A stretch of DNA of 64,000 nt from contig NZ_BNAF01000009.1 in NCBI RefSeq assembly GCF_014653155.1, forward strand, positions 62,001 through 126,000, written 5' to 3'. Source of the stretch: Sphingobacterium griseoflavum (GTDB lineage: Bacteria; Bacteroidota; Bacteroidia; Sphingobacteriales; Sphingobacteriaceae). This document shows positions 26,169-35,420 of the stretch, piece by piece; the first letter of the stretch is position 1, and each line of letters opens with the position of its first letter. A model generated the notes under the pieces. The model was not told where the DNA came from. It saw only the letters and a program-made list of their open reading frames with translations, and searched no databases. The position numbers were made by a program, and so were the translations under genes.

Positions 26169-29041
26169 CGCAAGAGCTCTTGGATATCCTCCGTTGATAA
26201 CGATTTGACGAAACTCTCTTCGGTGGTGATCAGCGCCGCGGATATGGCACGTTTTCTTTTTTGTAACGCGAGTATTTTTTCTTCGACAGTATCTTTGCAG
26301 ATGAATTTATAGATAAAAACATTCTTGGTTTGCCCGATGCGGTGTGAGCGGTCTATTGCCTGTTGCTCTACAGCTGGGTTCCACCATGGGTCCAAAATGA
26401 ACACATAATCAGCTTCGGTCAAATTTAATCCTACGCCCCCTGCCTTTATAGAAATAAGGAAGAGATTGGTCGCGGCCTTTTCTTTGAAGGTGGAAACTGC
26501 TTCTTCGCGGTTGCGGGTGCTTCCGTCCAAATAGGCGTAAGCCAGTCCTTTTCTTTCAAAGTACGATTTAAAAATTTGCAGATGTTTGACGAACTGTGAG
26601 AAAATAAGAACTTTATGGCCTTCTGACGAAACCGAATCGATCATTTCGATAACCGCTTCAAACTTGCCAGAGGATATTTCATGTTGCTGATCTAGCATCA
26701 ACGGGTGATTGGCAATTTGCCGCAACTTGGTCAATCCTTGGAGTAGGATAATTTGGTTTCCCTTTCCCTGCTGCCGCATGGCATTGTCTAGTATGGCGTT
26801 GCGATATTCGGATTTCGTACGCTCGTAGAGTGCGGCCTGCTCTTCCAGCATGTCACAATAGATCGTTTGCTCCGTTTTCGGGGGTAACTCTTTTGCCACT
26901 TGATCTTTCGTTCGCCGTAGAATAAACGGCTTGATAATTGCCTGAAGACGAGCCGCTTTATCTTCATCTTTCTTCTTCTCAATGGGGCTGACAAATTCTT
27001 TCTGGAAAAAGTTATAGGATCCTAAGAGACCTGGGTTTGCAAAGTGCATTTGCGACCAGATGTCCGCGACCGAATTTTCTATTGGCGTACCGCTAAGCGC
27101 CAGTTTATGGCGGCTTTTCAATGCCTTTATTGCTTTAAAAGATTTGGAAGCTGGGTTTTTTATATGTTGGCTTTCATCTAAAATGATGTAGTTGAAGAAA
27201 GATTTTGCGAGCAAGTCTTCGTCGCTTCGTACGATACCATACGTGCTGATAATCAGGTCAAAATGCGTAAATCCGTAGGGGTCTTTAAGCCTATTGGTTC
27301 CTGTGTGCAGCAGAATACGGAGTTCAGGAGCAAATTTCTCCGCTTCTTTTTGCCAGTTATAGATCAATGACGTTGGGAGGATGAGCAGCGATGTCTTGAT
27401 TTGATCGGTATTTTTTAATGCCTCCTTTTGCTGCTGAAGGAGCGCTAGGGTTTGTACGGTTTTTCCAAGGCCCATGTCATCTGCCAGACAGCCCCCGAAT
27501 TTGTAGCGCTGGAGGAAGTGAAACCAATTGTATCCGGCTCGTTGATACGGGCGTAGTTGGCCTTGGAAAGCTAGCGGCAGATTAGCATCATCGATTTGCT
27601 CAAAGTTTAATAGCTGCTCAAGCTTGCGATGAAAAGACACTTGCGTGTGCTCTGACAGTTCATACACCAATCCGATATGGGTTTTGCTCAGCTTTAAATT
27701 GTCCTTTTTTGCGGCAAATTGAAAAAGATGTTCATATTTAGAGAACCACTCTTCAGGTATGATTGCGATTTCGCCATTCGGCAGTAAAAACTCTCGATTT
27801 CGTTGGAGGATGTGCTCCCTTAAATCTAGGAATGGAATCTCATAGGGGCCAAAATATGCTATGGCTTGGATGTCAAACCAATCATTACTTTCTTGTATGG
27901 TTATCTCAAGCGAGGTTTTTCCGATAAAAATAGTTTTTTCCCCTTGGGCCTGTTTGATGACAAATCCCTGGGCTAGCAGTTGTTCCTTATTGCTGTTTAG
28001 CCAGTCCAAGATTGATGTTTTCTCTTCCGCTAATGTATAGCTCCCAAATAAGGCATCCTTTTTTTTGAGTCCGCCTGCCGCTAGATGGTCGGCTTGTTTT
28101 TTCTCCCAGAACAGCGAACGTTTGATGCGGTGAAATATGTAGTGGTCCTTTTCCTGTTGGTGCTCTAAACGGACGGTAACTGGATGCTCCGATCCGGCAG
28201 GAAACTCATAGGGACCGTATTTGAAAGACAATTGCACGAACGAGTCGCCCGAGGCGACGTAAAAAAGCTTCAATACCGGTAGTGCGTTTTCTTTATGTGT
28301 CTTGATGTCAAAACCTTCCGCATAAACATTGTATTTTTCCACCAAACCGCTAACGAAGGTCTCAAAATACTTTTTTTCTGTCGCGCGCGGCACGGCGATG
28401 TAGCGCTTATTGAGGAATGGACTTAGCTTTTTTCCATCCATTTCCTGATCAAAATGGTAAAGTGTATCCTCCAGTAGCAACCAGGCCTGTTTATTGACAA
28501 CCACTTGTGCATTTTTGAACATGAATTCAATACGCTTTCCTTCATGTTTCAACGTTGGAAAATAGCGCGTTTCTTCCTCATTCCTACGAAAATGAAAAAG
28601 GATAGAGGTAGGTTCCTGCGCTATACGGAGTGGCTGATCGGCGGGGTAGCCATCTTTACTCATTAAAAAAAAAGGCTTTTCCCGTATTTTTTCCAATACG
28701 GTCAACATCTTTTGATCGATCTTCGGGCGGATATAATCGTAGATTTTTTGATCAAATATTTTTCCAAAGAAATCAACGGGTCGCATCGCTTTTTTATTAT
28801 ATCGTTTGATGATGTTTGTTTGCTCGATCTCATCAAGCAGTTTAATAATTTGATAATCATCATCTTGTAATGCGGATGCAAAATCACCTACGGTATTTGT
28901 GAATATTCGTTTATAGCTGAGCGAATAGGATCCATTTGGGTTTAGCTGAACCACATGCGGCTCGATTAAAAAACCTAAATAGGGATGCTCGCCCAGCGAA
29001 TAGACAAGTTTGAACGGTAGCTGTGTGTCGATTTGTTGCAT
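26165..29041 (-). CDS. SNF2-family DEAD/DEAH-box helicase
   Basis: A 958-residue protein. The N-terminal ~470 residues are a Bacteroidota-type accessory region. The SNF2 ATPase core follows: Lys527 in DDMGLGKT (Walker A) and DESQ at 622-625 (motif II). A helicase C domain carries YLDGSTRNREEAV and a late QAIDRSHRIGQ. It would remodel protein-DNA or RNA polymerase complexes in the manner of RapA/SNF2 translocases. It converges on the pigment cluster with overlapping stops, so the two units must interfere or terminate inside coding sequence. Confidence 0.9.
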   Translation of the reverse strand: MQQIDTQLPFKLVYSLGEHPYLGFLIEPHVVQLNPNGSYSLSYKRIFTNTVGDFASALQDDDYQIIKLLDEIEQTNIIKRYNKKAMRPVDFFGKIFDQKIYDYIRPKIDQKMLTVLEKIREKPFFLMSKDGYPADQPLRIAQEPTSILFHFRRNEEETRYFPTLKHEGKRIEFMFKNAQVVVNKQAWLLLEDTLYHFDQEMDGKKLSPFLNKRYIAVPRATEKKYFETFVSGLVEKYNVYAEGFDIKTHKENALPVLKLFYVASGDSFVQLSFKYGPYEFPAGSEHPVTVRLEHQQEKDHYIFHRIKRSLFWEKKQADHLAAGGLKKKDALFGSYTLAEEKTSILDWLNSNKEQLLAQGFVIKQAQGEKTIFIGKTSLEITIQESNDWFDIQAIAYFGPYEIPFLDLREHILQRNREFLLPNGEIAIIPEEWFSKYEHLFQFAAKKDNLKLSKTHIGLVYELSEHTQVSFHRKLEQLLNFEQIDDANLPLAFQGQLRPYQRAGYNWFHFLQRYKFGGCLADDMGLGKTVQTLALLQQQKEALKNTDQIKTSLLILPTSLIYNWQKEAEKFAPELRILLHTGTNRLKDPYGFTHFDLIISTYGIVRSDEDLLAKSFFNYIILDESQHIKNPASKSFKAIKALKSRHKLALSGTPIENSVADIWSQMHFANPGLLGSYNFFQKEFVSPIEKKKDEDKAARLQAIIKPFILRRTKDQVAKELPPKTEQTIYCDMLEEQAALYERTKSEYRNAILDNAMRQQGKGNQIILLQGLTKLRQIANHPLMLDQQHEISSGKFEAVIEMIDSVSSEGHKVLIFSQFVKHLQIFKSYFERKGLAYAYLDGSTRNREEAVSTFKEKAATNLFLISIKAGGVGLNLTEADYVFILDPWWNPAVEQQAIDRSHRIGQTKNVFIYKFICKDTVEEKILALQKRKRAISAALITTEESFVKSLSTEDIQELLR

Positions 29042-29150
29042 GCAGGTTTCCAGAGCGTCTAAAAAAAGGCTCTAATATACATAAAAACTGTTATAGTTAC
29101 GCTTTATGCGCGGTTTCGGTGGGATGAAGCGCCTTGATTTGATAGCATAC

Positions 29151-29933
29151 TTAAATTTTGCCTTTGAAAACAAATTGCGCTGGGCCTTTCAGTCGTACAT
29201 CCGTAAACTGTTCGCCTGTACGGTTGAAGCTGATATAAAGTTGACCACCAAGCACGCGGATAGGAATTTCTAATGATCCCTCTAAACTGTATTCTACGGC
29301 TGCTGCCATGGCCGCTGCCGTAGCACCCGTGCCGCAAGCTAATGTTTCATTCTCGACACCACGTTCGAAAGTACGGACGAAGTAGCCCCCATCGCTTTCC
29401 TGTTGGACAAAGTTGACATTGATGCCTTCTTTTCTATATTTATCGTTATTTCGGATCTTATAGCCCTCCTCGTAGACAGGCAGGTTGTCAAGGTTTTGCA
29501 CAAAGTGGATATAATGTGGCGAACCCGTGTCGATGACATATGCTGCACCGTCTCGAGCGGTGCCGTTCACGTCTATCATACCAAGATCCACCAATTCCTC
29601 ATCTATTTTGGCTTCGTGGCGTCCGTCTACTGCCAAAAAGGCAGTTCTTTCGGCAATAATGCCCAAATCGCGAGCGAACGCAACAATGCAACGGCCGCCG
29701 TTGCCGCACATGGTCCCTTCGCGCCCGTCAGCGTTAAAGTATACCATTTCGAAATCAAAATTTTTTATATCTTGAAGAAGCATAAGACCGTCCGCACCGA
29801 TTCCAAACCTTCGATCGCATAGCCTTTTTACCAGATTCACGTCGGACCGATCGAAAAAGCCAGTTCTATTGTCTACGAGGATAAAATCATTCCCCGCGCC
29901 TTGGTATTTTGAAAAAGACAATTTTTCGTCCAT
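29151..29933 (-). CDS. dapF: Diaminopimelate epimerase
   Basis: A 260-residue DapF. The two-base mechanism cysteines are Cys76 (MCGNGGRC) and Cys200 (LACGTGA), and GAGNDFI lies near the N-terminus. It turns LL-diaminopimelate into the meso form for peptidoglycan and lysine. It stands alone on the minus strand, divergent from the protease gene, with a 109-nt gap to the helicase. Confidence 0.95.
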   Translation of the reverse strand: MDEKLSFSKYQGAGNDFILVDNRTGFFDRSDVNLVKRLCDRRFGIGADGLMLLQDIKNFDFEMVYFNADGREGTMCGNGGRCIVAFARDLGIIAERTAFLAVDGRHEAKIDEELVDLGMIDVNGTARDGAAYVIDTGSPHYIHFVQNLDNLPVYEEGYKIRNNDKYRKEGINVNFVQQESDGGYFVRTFERGVENETLACGTGATAAAMAAAVEYSLEGSLEIPIRVLGGQLYISFNRTGEQFTDVRLKGPAQFVFKGKI

Positions 29934-30151
29934 ATCCTTGAAAATTTGAATTGAATTTAATATTCTTGTTACAAAAGTTGTTCCTTTTGTTAAATGATGT
30001 TAAAAATGACCGCTAATGAATTTAGTTAACATTTTTTAACTGACAAAAGTGGGCATGCCATTTCTAATGGTATTACATTTGACTTAACCTTTAACAATAG
30101 TGTAAAACTAAAAGATTTTTTTTAAAATAGAGATTTATAGCAATTAGTAAC
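29934..30151. promoter_or_regulatory. Divergent intergenic region dapF / Do protease
   Basis: This 218-nt AT-rich region separates two divergent genes and must hold both promoters. On the plus strand TACATTTG (30074-30081) matches the TAnnTTTG -7 box for the protease, but no good TTTG lies 19-23 nt upstream. For dapF I see no convincing box. Confidence 0.3.
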
Positions 30152-31696
30152 ATGAAGAAGATAGGAGTAAGTTTAATAACAGCCTTCGTCGGGGGTGCGG
30201 TGGCTATCGGTGGCTACAAGATTTTCGAGAATAAACAACTCGGGAAGATGACACTGGAGGAGCAACAAAAAGTTTATTTTGCAAATAATCCGGGAGCGGA
30301 AATTTTATCATCTACGGGGAATCCCGATTTTACGCAGGCAGCGGCGGCTGTGTCACCCGGTGTCGTACACATCAAGGTAACAATGTCGGTGCGGCAATCG
30401 CAACGTGGTGGTGGTGGATCCCCGTTCGATATGTTTGAGGAGTTTTTCGGTATGCCACAGCAACGCCGTTCGCAACCGCGCCAAGCGATGGCGTCTGGAT
30501 CTGGCGTTTTGGTGTCTCCCGATGGATATATCGTCACGAACAACCACGTAGTCGAAGACGCGGATAAAATTGAAGTACAGCTGACAGATCAGCGTACGTT
30601 AGAGGCAAAGGTGATTGGCCGTGATCCGGACTTTGATTTGGCGCTGGTAAAAGTTAATGCCAAAGATCTGCCATTTGTCAAGTTTGGTGATTCAGATAAT
30701 GTTCGCATAGGAGAGTGGGTATTGGCCGTAGGGTATCCCCTAAGCTTACAGTCTACCGTTACGGCGGGTATTGTCAGTGCCAAAGGACGTCAGATCGGTA
30801 TTTTAGGTGACCAAGGACAGGGTCAGGGATCTCCTTATGGCTATGGACCACAGGAACCATTGGTGCGTACAGCCGTCGAATCGTTTATTCAAACAGACGC
30901 TGTGATCAATAAAGGAAATAGTGGCGGGGCATTGGTAAACGCGCAGGGAGAGCTGATAGGAATTAATGCTGCTATTGCTTCTCCGACGGGTGTGTATGCC
31001 GGATACGGATTTGCCATTCCTGTTAACTTGGTGAAGAAAATAGTCAATGACTTCAAGAAATTTGGTACTGTACAACGTGGATATGTGGGTGTTAATTTCC
31101 GTGAAATGGACGAGGCAGCACGTAAGGAATTGAATGTAGACGACGTCAATGGTTTATACGTGGCTGATGTGGTTAAAGATGGAGCAGCAGCAGCAGCGGG
31201 CATTAAAAAAGGCGATATACTCACGAAGGTTGAAGGTTCTCCGATTTTCTCCTCTTCAGATTTGCAAGAGCGCGTGGCGAGGCTAAGCCCTGGCGACAAA
31301 TTAAAGCTGACTTATAAGCGCGAAGGTAAGGAGCGAGACGTAACGGTTACACTGAAAGCGCAGGAAGCAAAAAAATCTGCTGAAGAAATTGAGAACAGCA
31401 AGAGTGCAACAGAAATTTTTAATAAACTAGGGGCTAGTTTTACGCCAGCTACTGATGCCCAAAAGAAAAAATTTGGCGCCAACTCTGGGGTCGTAATTAC
31501 CCAAGTACACCGTGGTGGCATGTTTGAGTATTTTGGAGTTGAAAAAGGGCTCATCGTGACCCATGTCAATGGAAAACCCGTGAATAATGTTGATGATGTC
31601 GAGTCAGCATTGGCAGCAACAAAACGTAACATAGTGCGGATTACGGGTGTGTCGGAAGGCGGCACGGTTGAATTCAATTTCCCCGTAGAGTATTAG
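30152..31696 (+). CDS. Do/HtrA-family serine protease (DegP-like)
   Basis: A 514-residue periplasmic protease/chaperone. An N-terminal hydrophobic segment (residues 4-22) is a signal or anchor. The trypsin-like domain has His132 (TNNHVVE), Asp162 (DPDFDLAL) and Ser257 (GNSGGAL). Two PDZ domains follow (about 300-395 and 415-510). A glycine-rich GGGGSPF insert before the protease domain is typical. It degrades or refolds damaged envelope proteins. An intrinsic terminator follows. Confidence 0.93.
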   Translation: MKKIGVSLITAFVGGAVAIGGYKIFENKQLGKMTLEEQQKVYFANNPGAEILSSTGNPDFTQAAAAVSPGVVHIKVTMSVRQSQRGGGGSPFDMFEEFFGMPQQRRSQPRQAMASGSGVLVSPDGYIVTNNHVVEDADKIEVQLTDQRTLEAKVIGRDPDFDLALVKVNAKDLPFVKFGDSDNVRIGEWVLAVGYPLSLQSTVTAGIVSAKGRQIGILGDQGQGQGSPYGYGPQEPLVRTAVESFIQTDAVINKGNSGGALVNAQGELIGINAAIASPTGVYAGYGFAIPVNLVKKIVNDFKKFGTVQRGYVGVNFREMDEAARKELNVDDVNGLYVADVVKDGAAAAAGIKKGDILTKVEGSPIFSSSDLQERVARLSPGDKLKLTYKREGKERDVTVTLKAQEAKKSAEEIENSKSATEIFNKLGASFTPATDAQKKKFGANSGVVITQVHRGGMFEYFGVEKGLIVTHVNGKPVNNVDDVESALAATKRNIVRITGVSEGGTVEFNFPVEY

Positions 31697-31718
31697 GAAA
31701 TCTAAGTTTAGTATGTAG

Positions 31719-31750
31719 AAAAGGCAGATCGCAGGAGCGACCTGCCTTTT
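31719..31750 (+). terminator. Intrinsic terminator after Do protease
   Basis: Arms AAAAGGCAG (31719-31727) and CTGCCTTTT (31742-31750) pair perfectly. Inside them CGC and GCG can also pair. T-rich DNA follows. Confidence 0.75.
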
Positions 31751-31767
31751 CTTATGAATGAATATGT

Positions 31768-31775
31768 TATTTTAG
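31768..31775 (+). promoter_or_regulatory. Candidate -7 box with near-leaderless start
   Basis: TATTTTAG matches TAnnTTTG at 7 of 8 positions and ends only 4 nt before the phosphatase ATG. If used, the transcript would have almost no leader. Confidence 0.35.
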
Positions 31776-31779
31776 CGCA

Positions 31780-32232
31780 ATGAAAATTCTCATGGTATGT
31801 TTAGGCAATATCTGCCGGTCGCCGCTGGCGCACGGAATATTGGCTCATTTAGTAGAAGAAGAGGGGTTGGATTGGACGGTTGAATCCGCCGGTACCGGGG
31901 ACTGGCATGTAGGGCAAGGTCCGGATAGACGTTCGGTATCCGTTGCTAAGAAGTATGGCGTTGACATTGCGGCTCAGCGTGCGCGGTTATTTGATTACGA
32001 TTTTTTTGATCAATACGATCATATTTTCGTGATGGACGAGAGTAATTACCGCGACGTTACTGCACTGGCGCGCAACGAAGAAGAAAGAGGGAAGGTGAAG
32101 ATGTTTTTGTTGGAAGGTGTGGTGCCAGATCCGTACTTTGACGAATCATTGTTTGAGCCCGTGTACCATCTGGTCGAAAATCGTTGTCGAGAGCTACTTA
32201 ATGAGCTGGTCGATACAACGCGTACTAATTGA
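31780..32232 (+). CDS. Low-molecular-weight protein-tyrosine phosphatase
   Basis: A 150-residue LMW-PTP with the P-loop CX5R at Cys7-Arg13 (CLGNICR) followed by Ser14, and the general-acid Asp in VPDPYFD. It dephosphorylates tyrosine on proteins such as polysaccharide kinases. No kinase gene lies nearby, so the target is unknown. It starts 4 nt after a promoter-like box. Confidence 0.92.
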   Translation: MKILMVCLGNICRSPLAHGILAHLVEEEGLDWTVESAGTGDWHVGQGPDRRSVSVAKKYGVDIAAQRARLFDYDFFDQYDHIFVMDESNYRDVTALARNEEERGKVKMFLLEGVVPDPYFDESLFEPVYHLVENRCRELLNELVDTTRTN

Positions 32233-32287
32233 TCGGTCTAATGGTGCTTGTCGGTGTATAGGTAACGTAAAGTTTTCCATAATTTCC

Positions 32288-32295
32288 TATTTTTG
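32288..32295 (+). promoter_or_regulatory. Candidate -7 box upstream of 32370 gene
   Basis: TATTTTTG matches the Bacteroidota TAnnTTTG box fully and lies 74 nt upstream of the ATG. No TTTG is found at the expected spacing. Confidence 0.3.
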
Positions 32296-32369
32296 TCTTG
32301 CGCCGTACCATGCATGAAACATAAGGATATTGTTGTACCGGCATAGACGCGCCAAAACTCAAACAACAA

Positions 32370-32717
32370 ATGAAAATAGCTGAAGTAAATAAGAAGTGGT
32401 CTGATTTACAGGTTACACTCGCTCGGGACTTCGATATGGAGCAGCCCGATATAAAGGTCGTCTTATTCCTGATCGGTGTGCAAGAGCTTGGAAAGGGGCC
32501 TCAAGCTTTTTCCAAACGAGAAAAGGAGGAACTTATGCATATTGCCACATGTAGGCTTTTTAGCGCGATGGGGTTTTATGAATTGAAAGGCTTGGACGCC
32601 GATGGTTGGCCGCATTGGGAGCTGATAAAGCCAATTCCGAACTATACTTTATTGGAGCAGGAGCTCATCATGAAATCCTTAATAGTCGATTATTTTGAGG
32701 ATACCTATACCCTATAA
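32370..32717 (+). CDS. Conserved Bacteroidota hypothetical protein
   Basis: A 115-residue soluble protein that I recognise only as a conserved uncharacterised family of this phylum. It contains IGVQELGKG, KEELMHIATCRLF and DGWPHWEL. No signal peptide, membrane helix or known catalytic motif is visible. It lies 17 nt upstream of the cyclophilin gene, so co-transcription is likely, but this gives no function. Confidence 0.7.
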   Translation: MKIAEVNKKWSDLQVTLARDFDMEQPDIKVVLFLIGVQELGKGPQAFSKREKEELMHIATCRLFSAMGFYELKGLDADGWPHWELIKPIPNYTLLEQELIMKSLIVDYFEDTYTL

Positions 32718-32734
32718 AAAGCAATAAATATCGT

Positions 32735-33502
32735 ATGATGAATCAAATTATTAGAAAGATCGTGTCCATATGTTTAGTGGTGTTTTCTATGGGGTCGGTT
32801 TTTGGAAAAACACCCGTATTCCATTATGTAAAGATAACGACTGATAAAGGCGTATGCTTGCTTAAGCTGTACAACGAAACACCCAAGCATCGAGACAACT
32901 TTGTCCGGTTGGTTAGCGATGGTTATTACGATAGCCTGCTCTTTCATCGTGTTATTGCGCAGTTCATGGTGCAGGGAGGCGACCCCGACTCCCGTTATGC
33001 TGCGGAAAAGCAAGCGTTGGGCAATGGCGGTCCGGATTACACTATTCCAGCAGAAATCCAAGAGGGTTTGATCCATAAAAAGGGAACCATCGGTGCGGCT
33101 CGGGACGATAATCCGGCCAAGCAGTCTTCAGCATCGCAATTTTATTTGGTACAAGGCCGCGTATTTACTGAAGCAGGTCTGGACTCGATCGAACAGATAA
33201 GGTTGAAAGGAAAGAAGCTTACTGCTGCCCAGCGGCAGGCATATACCACGGTGGGAGGGACACCCCATTTGGACGGCAATTATACTGTTTTTGGCGAGCT
33301 TCTAAGTGGTTTGGAGACGATTGACCGAATTGCTGAAGTCAGGACCGACGAGCGCGATCGACCTGTTTCTAATGTACGCATGTCCATGGTGGTGCTTTCT
33401 CGAAGGGAAGCGCTGAATTTGGAGCGGGAAGCCGCCGGATTGCCACCTAAGAACGGATTCTTCACGAAAATAGCAGACCTTTTCTCTTCTCAGAAATATT
33501 AA
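32735..33502 (+). CDS. Periplasmic cyclophilin-type peptidyl-prolyl isomerase
   Basis: A 255-residue protein with a signal peptide (residues 1-24, ending VFG) and a cyclophilin domain. The core FHRVIAQFMVQGGDP holds the catalytic Arg, and ASQFYLVQG follows. A stretch of about 35 residues (near 145-180) is inserted relative to minimal cyclophilins, as in other Bacteroidota. It would speed proline isomerisation in envelope proteins. An alternative ATG is one codon downstream. Its stop overlaps the exonuclease start by 1 nt. Confidence 0.9.
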   Translation: MMNQIIRKIVSICLVVFSMGSVFGKTPVFHYVKITTDKGVCLLKLYNETPKHRDNFVRLVSDGYYDSLLFHRVIAQFMVQGGDPDSRYAAEKQALGNGGPDYTIPAEIQEGLIHKKGTIGAARDDNPAKQSSASQFYLVQGRVFTEAGLDSIEQIRLKGKKLTAAQRQAYTTVGGTPHLDGNYTVFGELLSGLETIDRIAEVRTDERDRPVSNVRMSMVVLSRREALNLEREAAGLPPKNGFFTKIADLFSSQKY

Positions 33503-34266
33503 TGAAAATCATAACGTACAACGTCAACGGCCTGCGTGCCGCTTTAAAAAAAGATTGGTTGGGTTGGCTCCATCAGGTAAATCCCGATGTAATTTGCCTG
33601 CAAGAGATAAAAGCTACACAAGATCAAATTCCAGAGATCTTATTTTTGGAACAAATGGGCTATGAGCACTATTGGTATCCTGCCCAAAAAAAGGGGTACA
33701 GTGGCACGGCAATCTTCACCAAGATTACGCCGAGGCACGTGGAATATGGTTGTGGACACGAAGATTATGATTTCGAAGGACGCATGATTCGTGCCGATTT
33801 TGATGATGTTTCGGTGATGAGTGTTTACTTTCCATCAGGCACGACAGGGGACGTTCGCCAAGATTTTAAGTATAAATTTTTAGCTGATTTCCAAGAATAT
33901 AGTGATGCACTGTTGTTAGAGAGACCAAACTTAGTCGTTTCAGGCGATTATAATATTTGTCATCGTGCAATCGATATACATAACCCAAAGTCCAACGCAA
34001 ATAGTTCAGGCTTTTTGCCTGCCGAACGCGAATGGATGGAGCATTTCATACAATCAGGCTATATTGATTCCTTCAGGCATCTACATGACGATCCACACCA
34101 TTACACATGGTGGAGCTACCGTGCAGGAGCAAGGGCCAAAAATTTGGGTTGGCGGATCGACTACAACATGATCTCAAAAGCGCTGGAACATCGGCTCGTT
34201 GCAGCCGAAATCATTCCTACAGCTATCCACTCTGATCATTGCCCGGTGTTACTGGAACTGCGTTGA
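33502..34266 (+). CDS. xth: Exodeoxyribonuclease III (AP endonuclease family)
   Basis: A 254-residue member of the exonuclease III/APE1 family. It has the metal-binding Glu35 (LQEIKA), the SGDYN motif with its catalytic Asp and Asn, and the final HSDHCPV His. It repairs abasic sites and blocked 3' ends. It is coupled by a 1-nt overlap to the cyclophilin gene, which looks like chance operon sharing. Confidence 0.93.
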   Translation: MKIITYNVNGLRAALKKDWLGWLHQVNPDVICLQEIKATQDQIPEILFLEQMGYEHYWYPAQKKGYSGTAIFTKITPRHVEYGCGHEDYDFEGRMIRADFDDVSVMSVYFPSGTTGDVRQDFKYKFLADFQEYSDALLLERPNLVVSGDYNICHRAIDIHNPKSNANSSGFLPAEREWMEHFIQSGYIDSFRHLHDDPHHYTWWSYRAGARAKNLGWRIDYNMISKALEHRLVAAEIIPTAIHSDHCPVLLELR

Positions 34267-34628
34267 TCCAGGACGGAAATATAACGATTTCTTTGTGTGG
34301 GGCTTTATCGTAAAAACTCCGAGTTCGGTCGCTTGGAATGTTCGGGATTTCTATAGGGTTCATTAGTGGTTGACTCAAATCGGTTAATAATTAGCGTATT
34401 GCGGCTGGTTGTTTACCAAAAAACTATTGGTAGCTGCTTGATTTGAGGCATATGAATTCGGTATTGCGCGAGCTATAAAGGTTGGTTTCCTGCGTTGTAG
34501 AAAATTTAACGGTATAAACATGGTCTTCAAGTTTTTTTTGGTGATAAACTTCGGTTGGTAAGATTTTTTATTCTAATTTTGTGACCGTTGCAAAACAATG
34601 ATGATTAGAAAAGTCAAAAAACAACGAT
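34267..34628. other. Gene-free stretch before lrp
   Basis: No reading frame with coding character, RNA gene or clear terminator is visible in these 362 nt. The last 80 nt hold the candidate lrp promoter listed separately. Confidence 0.6.
34550..34581 (+). promoter_or_regulatory. Candidate promoter of lrp
   Basis: A perfect -7 box TAATTTTG (34574-34581) has a TTCG at 34550-34553, one base off the TTTG -33 element, with 20 nt between them. The ATG is 47 nt downstream. Confidence 0.4.
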
Positions 34629-35117
34629 ATGGAAGAAATTTATTCTGTAGATGGTGTAGACAGCATTGATATACAACTACTAAACATACTGCATAAGAAT
34701 TCCAATTATACGACAAAAGAACTTGCCCAAATGGTAAACCTTTCAGCTTCTCCCGTATTTGAACGGGTTAAAAGGCTGGAAAAAAAAGGTTATATCAAAA
34801 AGTATATTGCTATACTCGATGCTGAGAAGCTTAACCAAGGCTTTACGGTCTTTTGTAATATTAAACTAAAGCAGCATGATCGTAGCATAGGCCATAGATT
34901 CGTCACAGATATCATGGTAATCGACGAGATTACAGAATGCTATAATATCTCGGGCGATTATGATTTCCTCTTAAAGGTAACGGTGCGCGACATGAAACAT
35001 TACCAGGATTTTGTGTTTAACAAGCTTGGATCTGTCGATAGCATAGGTAGCACGCATAGCACTTTCGTAATGGCAGAAATAAAAAATAGTTTTGGAGCAA
35101 CGGTAGGTGGGAAATAG
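34629..35117 (+). CDS. Lrp/AsnC-family transcriptional regulator
   Basis: A 162-residue regulator. The N-terminal winged helix spans about residues 12-65 (LLNILHKNSNYTTKELAQ, then PVFERVKRLEKKGYI). The C-terminal RAM ligand-binding domain covers about 75-160. Lrp proteins sense amino acids, often leucine or methionine. It lies just upstream of the mesX-mesD methionine genes on the same strand, separated by 303 nt with two inverted repeats. That makes it a candidate regulator of methionine synthesis; this is inference. Confidence 0.88.
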   Translation: MEEIYSVDGVDSIDIQLLNILHKNSNYTTKELAQMVNLSASPVFERVKRLEKKGYIKKYIAILDAEKLNQGFTVFCNIKLKQHDRSIGHRFVTDIMVIDEITECYNISGDYDFLLKVTVRDMKHYQDFVFNKLGSVDSIGSTHSTFVMAEIKNSFGATVGGK

Positions 35118-35215
35118 TTTTGGTTTTTAGCATCGGGAAGATGCCGTATGGGACAGGAATCATGCGACATGTTCAACGTCCGTGCGCGCAATGTGCAAAA
35201 CAGCCCATCTTTCGA

Positions 35216-35271
35216 AAGATAAATATTCTGTTTCTGCGCTTTTTTATATCCAAAAAAAGAATATTTATCTT
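35216..35271. repeat. Perfect 14-bp inverted repeat
   Basis: AAGATAAATATTCT (35216-35229) and AGAATATTTATCTT (35258-35271) are exact reverse complements with a 28-nt spacer. It could end lrp transcription or serve as a regulator site for mesX. The long AT-only arms are unusual for a terminator. Confidence 0.6.
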
Positions 35272-35297
35272 CTCCTGTGTTTTTTCGAGAATAATTA

Positions 35298-35321
35298 TCT
35301 GATTTTAATGATAATCAGATT
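35298..35321. repeat. 8-bp inverted repeat, operator-like
   Basis: ATCTGATT (35298-35305) and AATCAGAT (35314-35321) pair exactly across 8 nt. The 24-nt span and AT-rich centre suit a dimeric regulator such as Lrp. It lies about 100 nt before mesX. Confidence 0.45.
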
Positions 35322-35420
35322 AATTCATCTTTTATTTCGAAATTAGCAAGATAAAATAACTGAATCCTCAGAAGTGAAAGTGTTCATGGAAAAGGATGCA
35401 AGAATAAATTAAACGACTAT

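Larger units (their letters stand above)
35118..35420. other. Intergenic region lrp-mesX with two inverted repeats
   Basis: This 303-nt AT-rich region has no gene. It contains the two inverted repeats listed separately. No known riboswitch fold for SAM or methionine is recognisable by eye. Confidence 0.6.

Noticed and set aside
35118-35420. SAM or methionine riboswitch upstream of mesX
   Set aside because: Apart from the two inverted repeats I could not trace a conserved multi-helix core; a covariance-model search would be needed.
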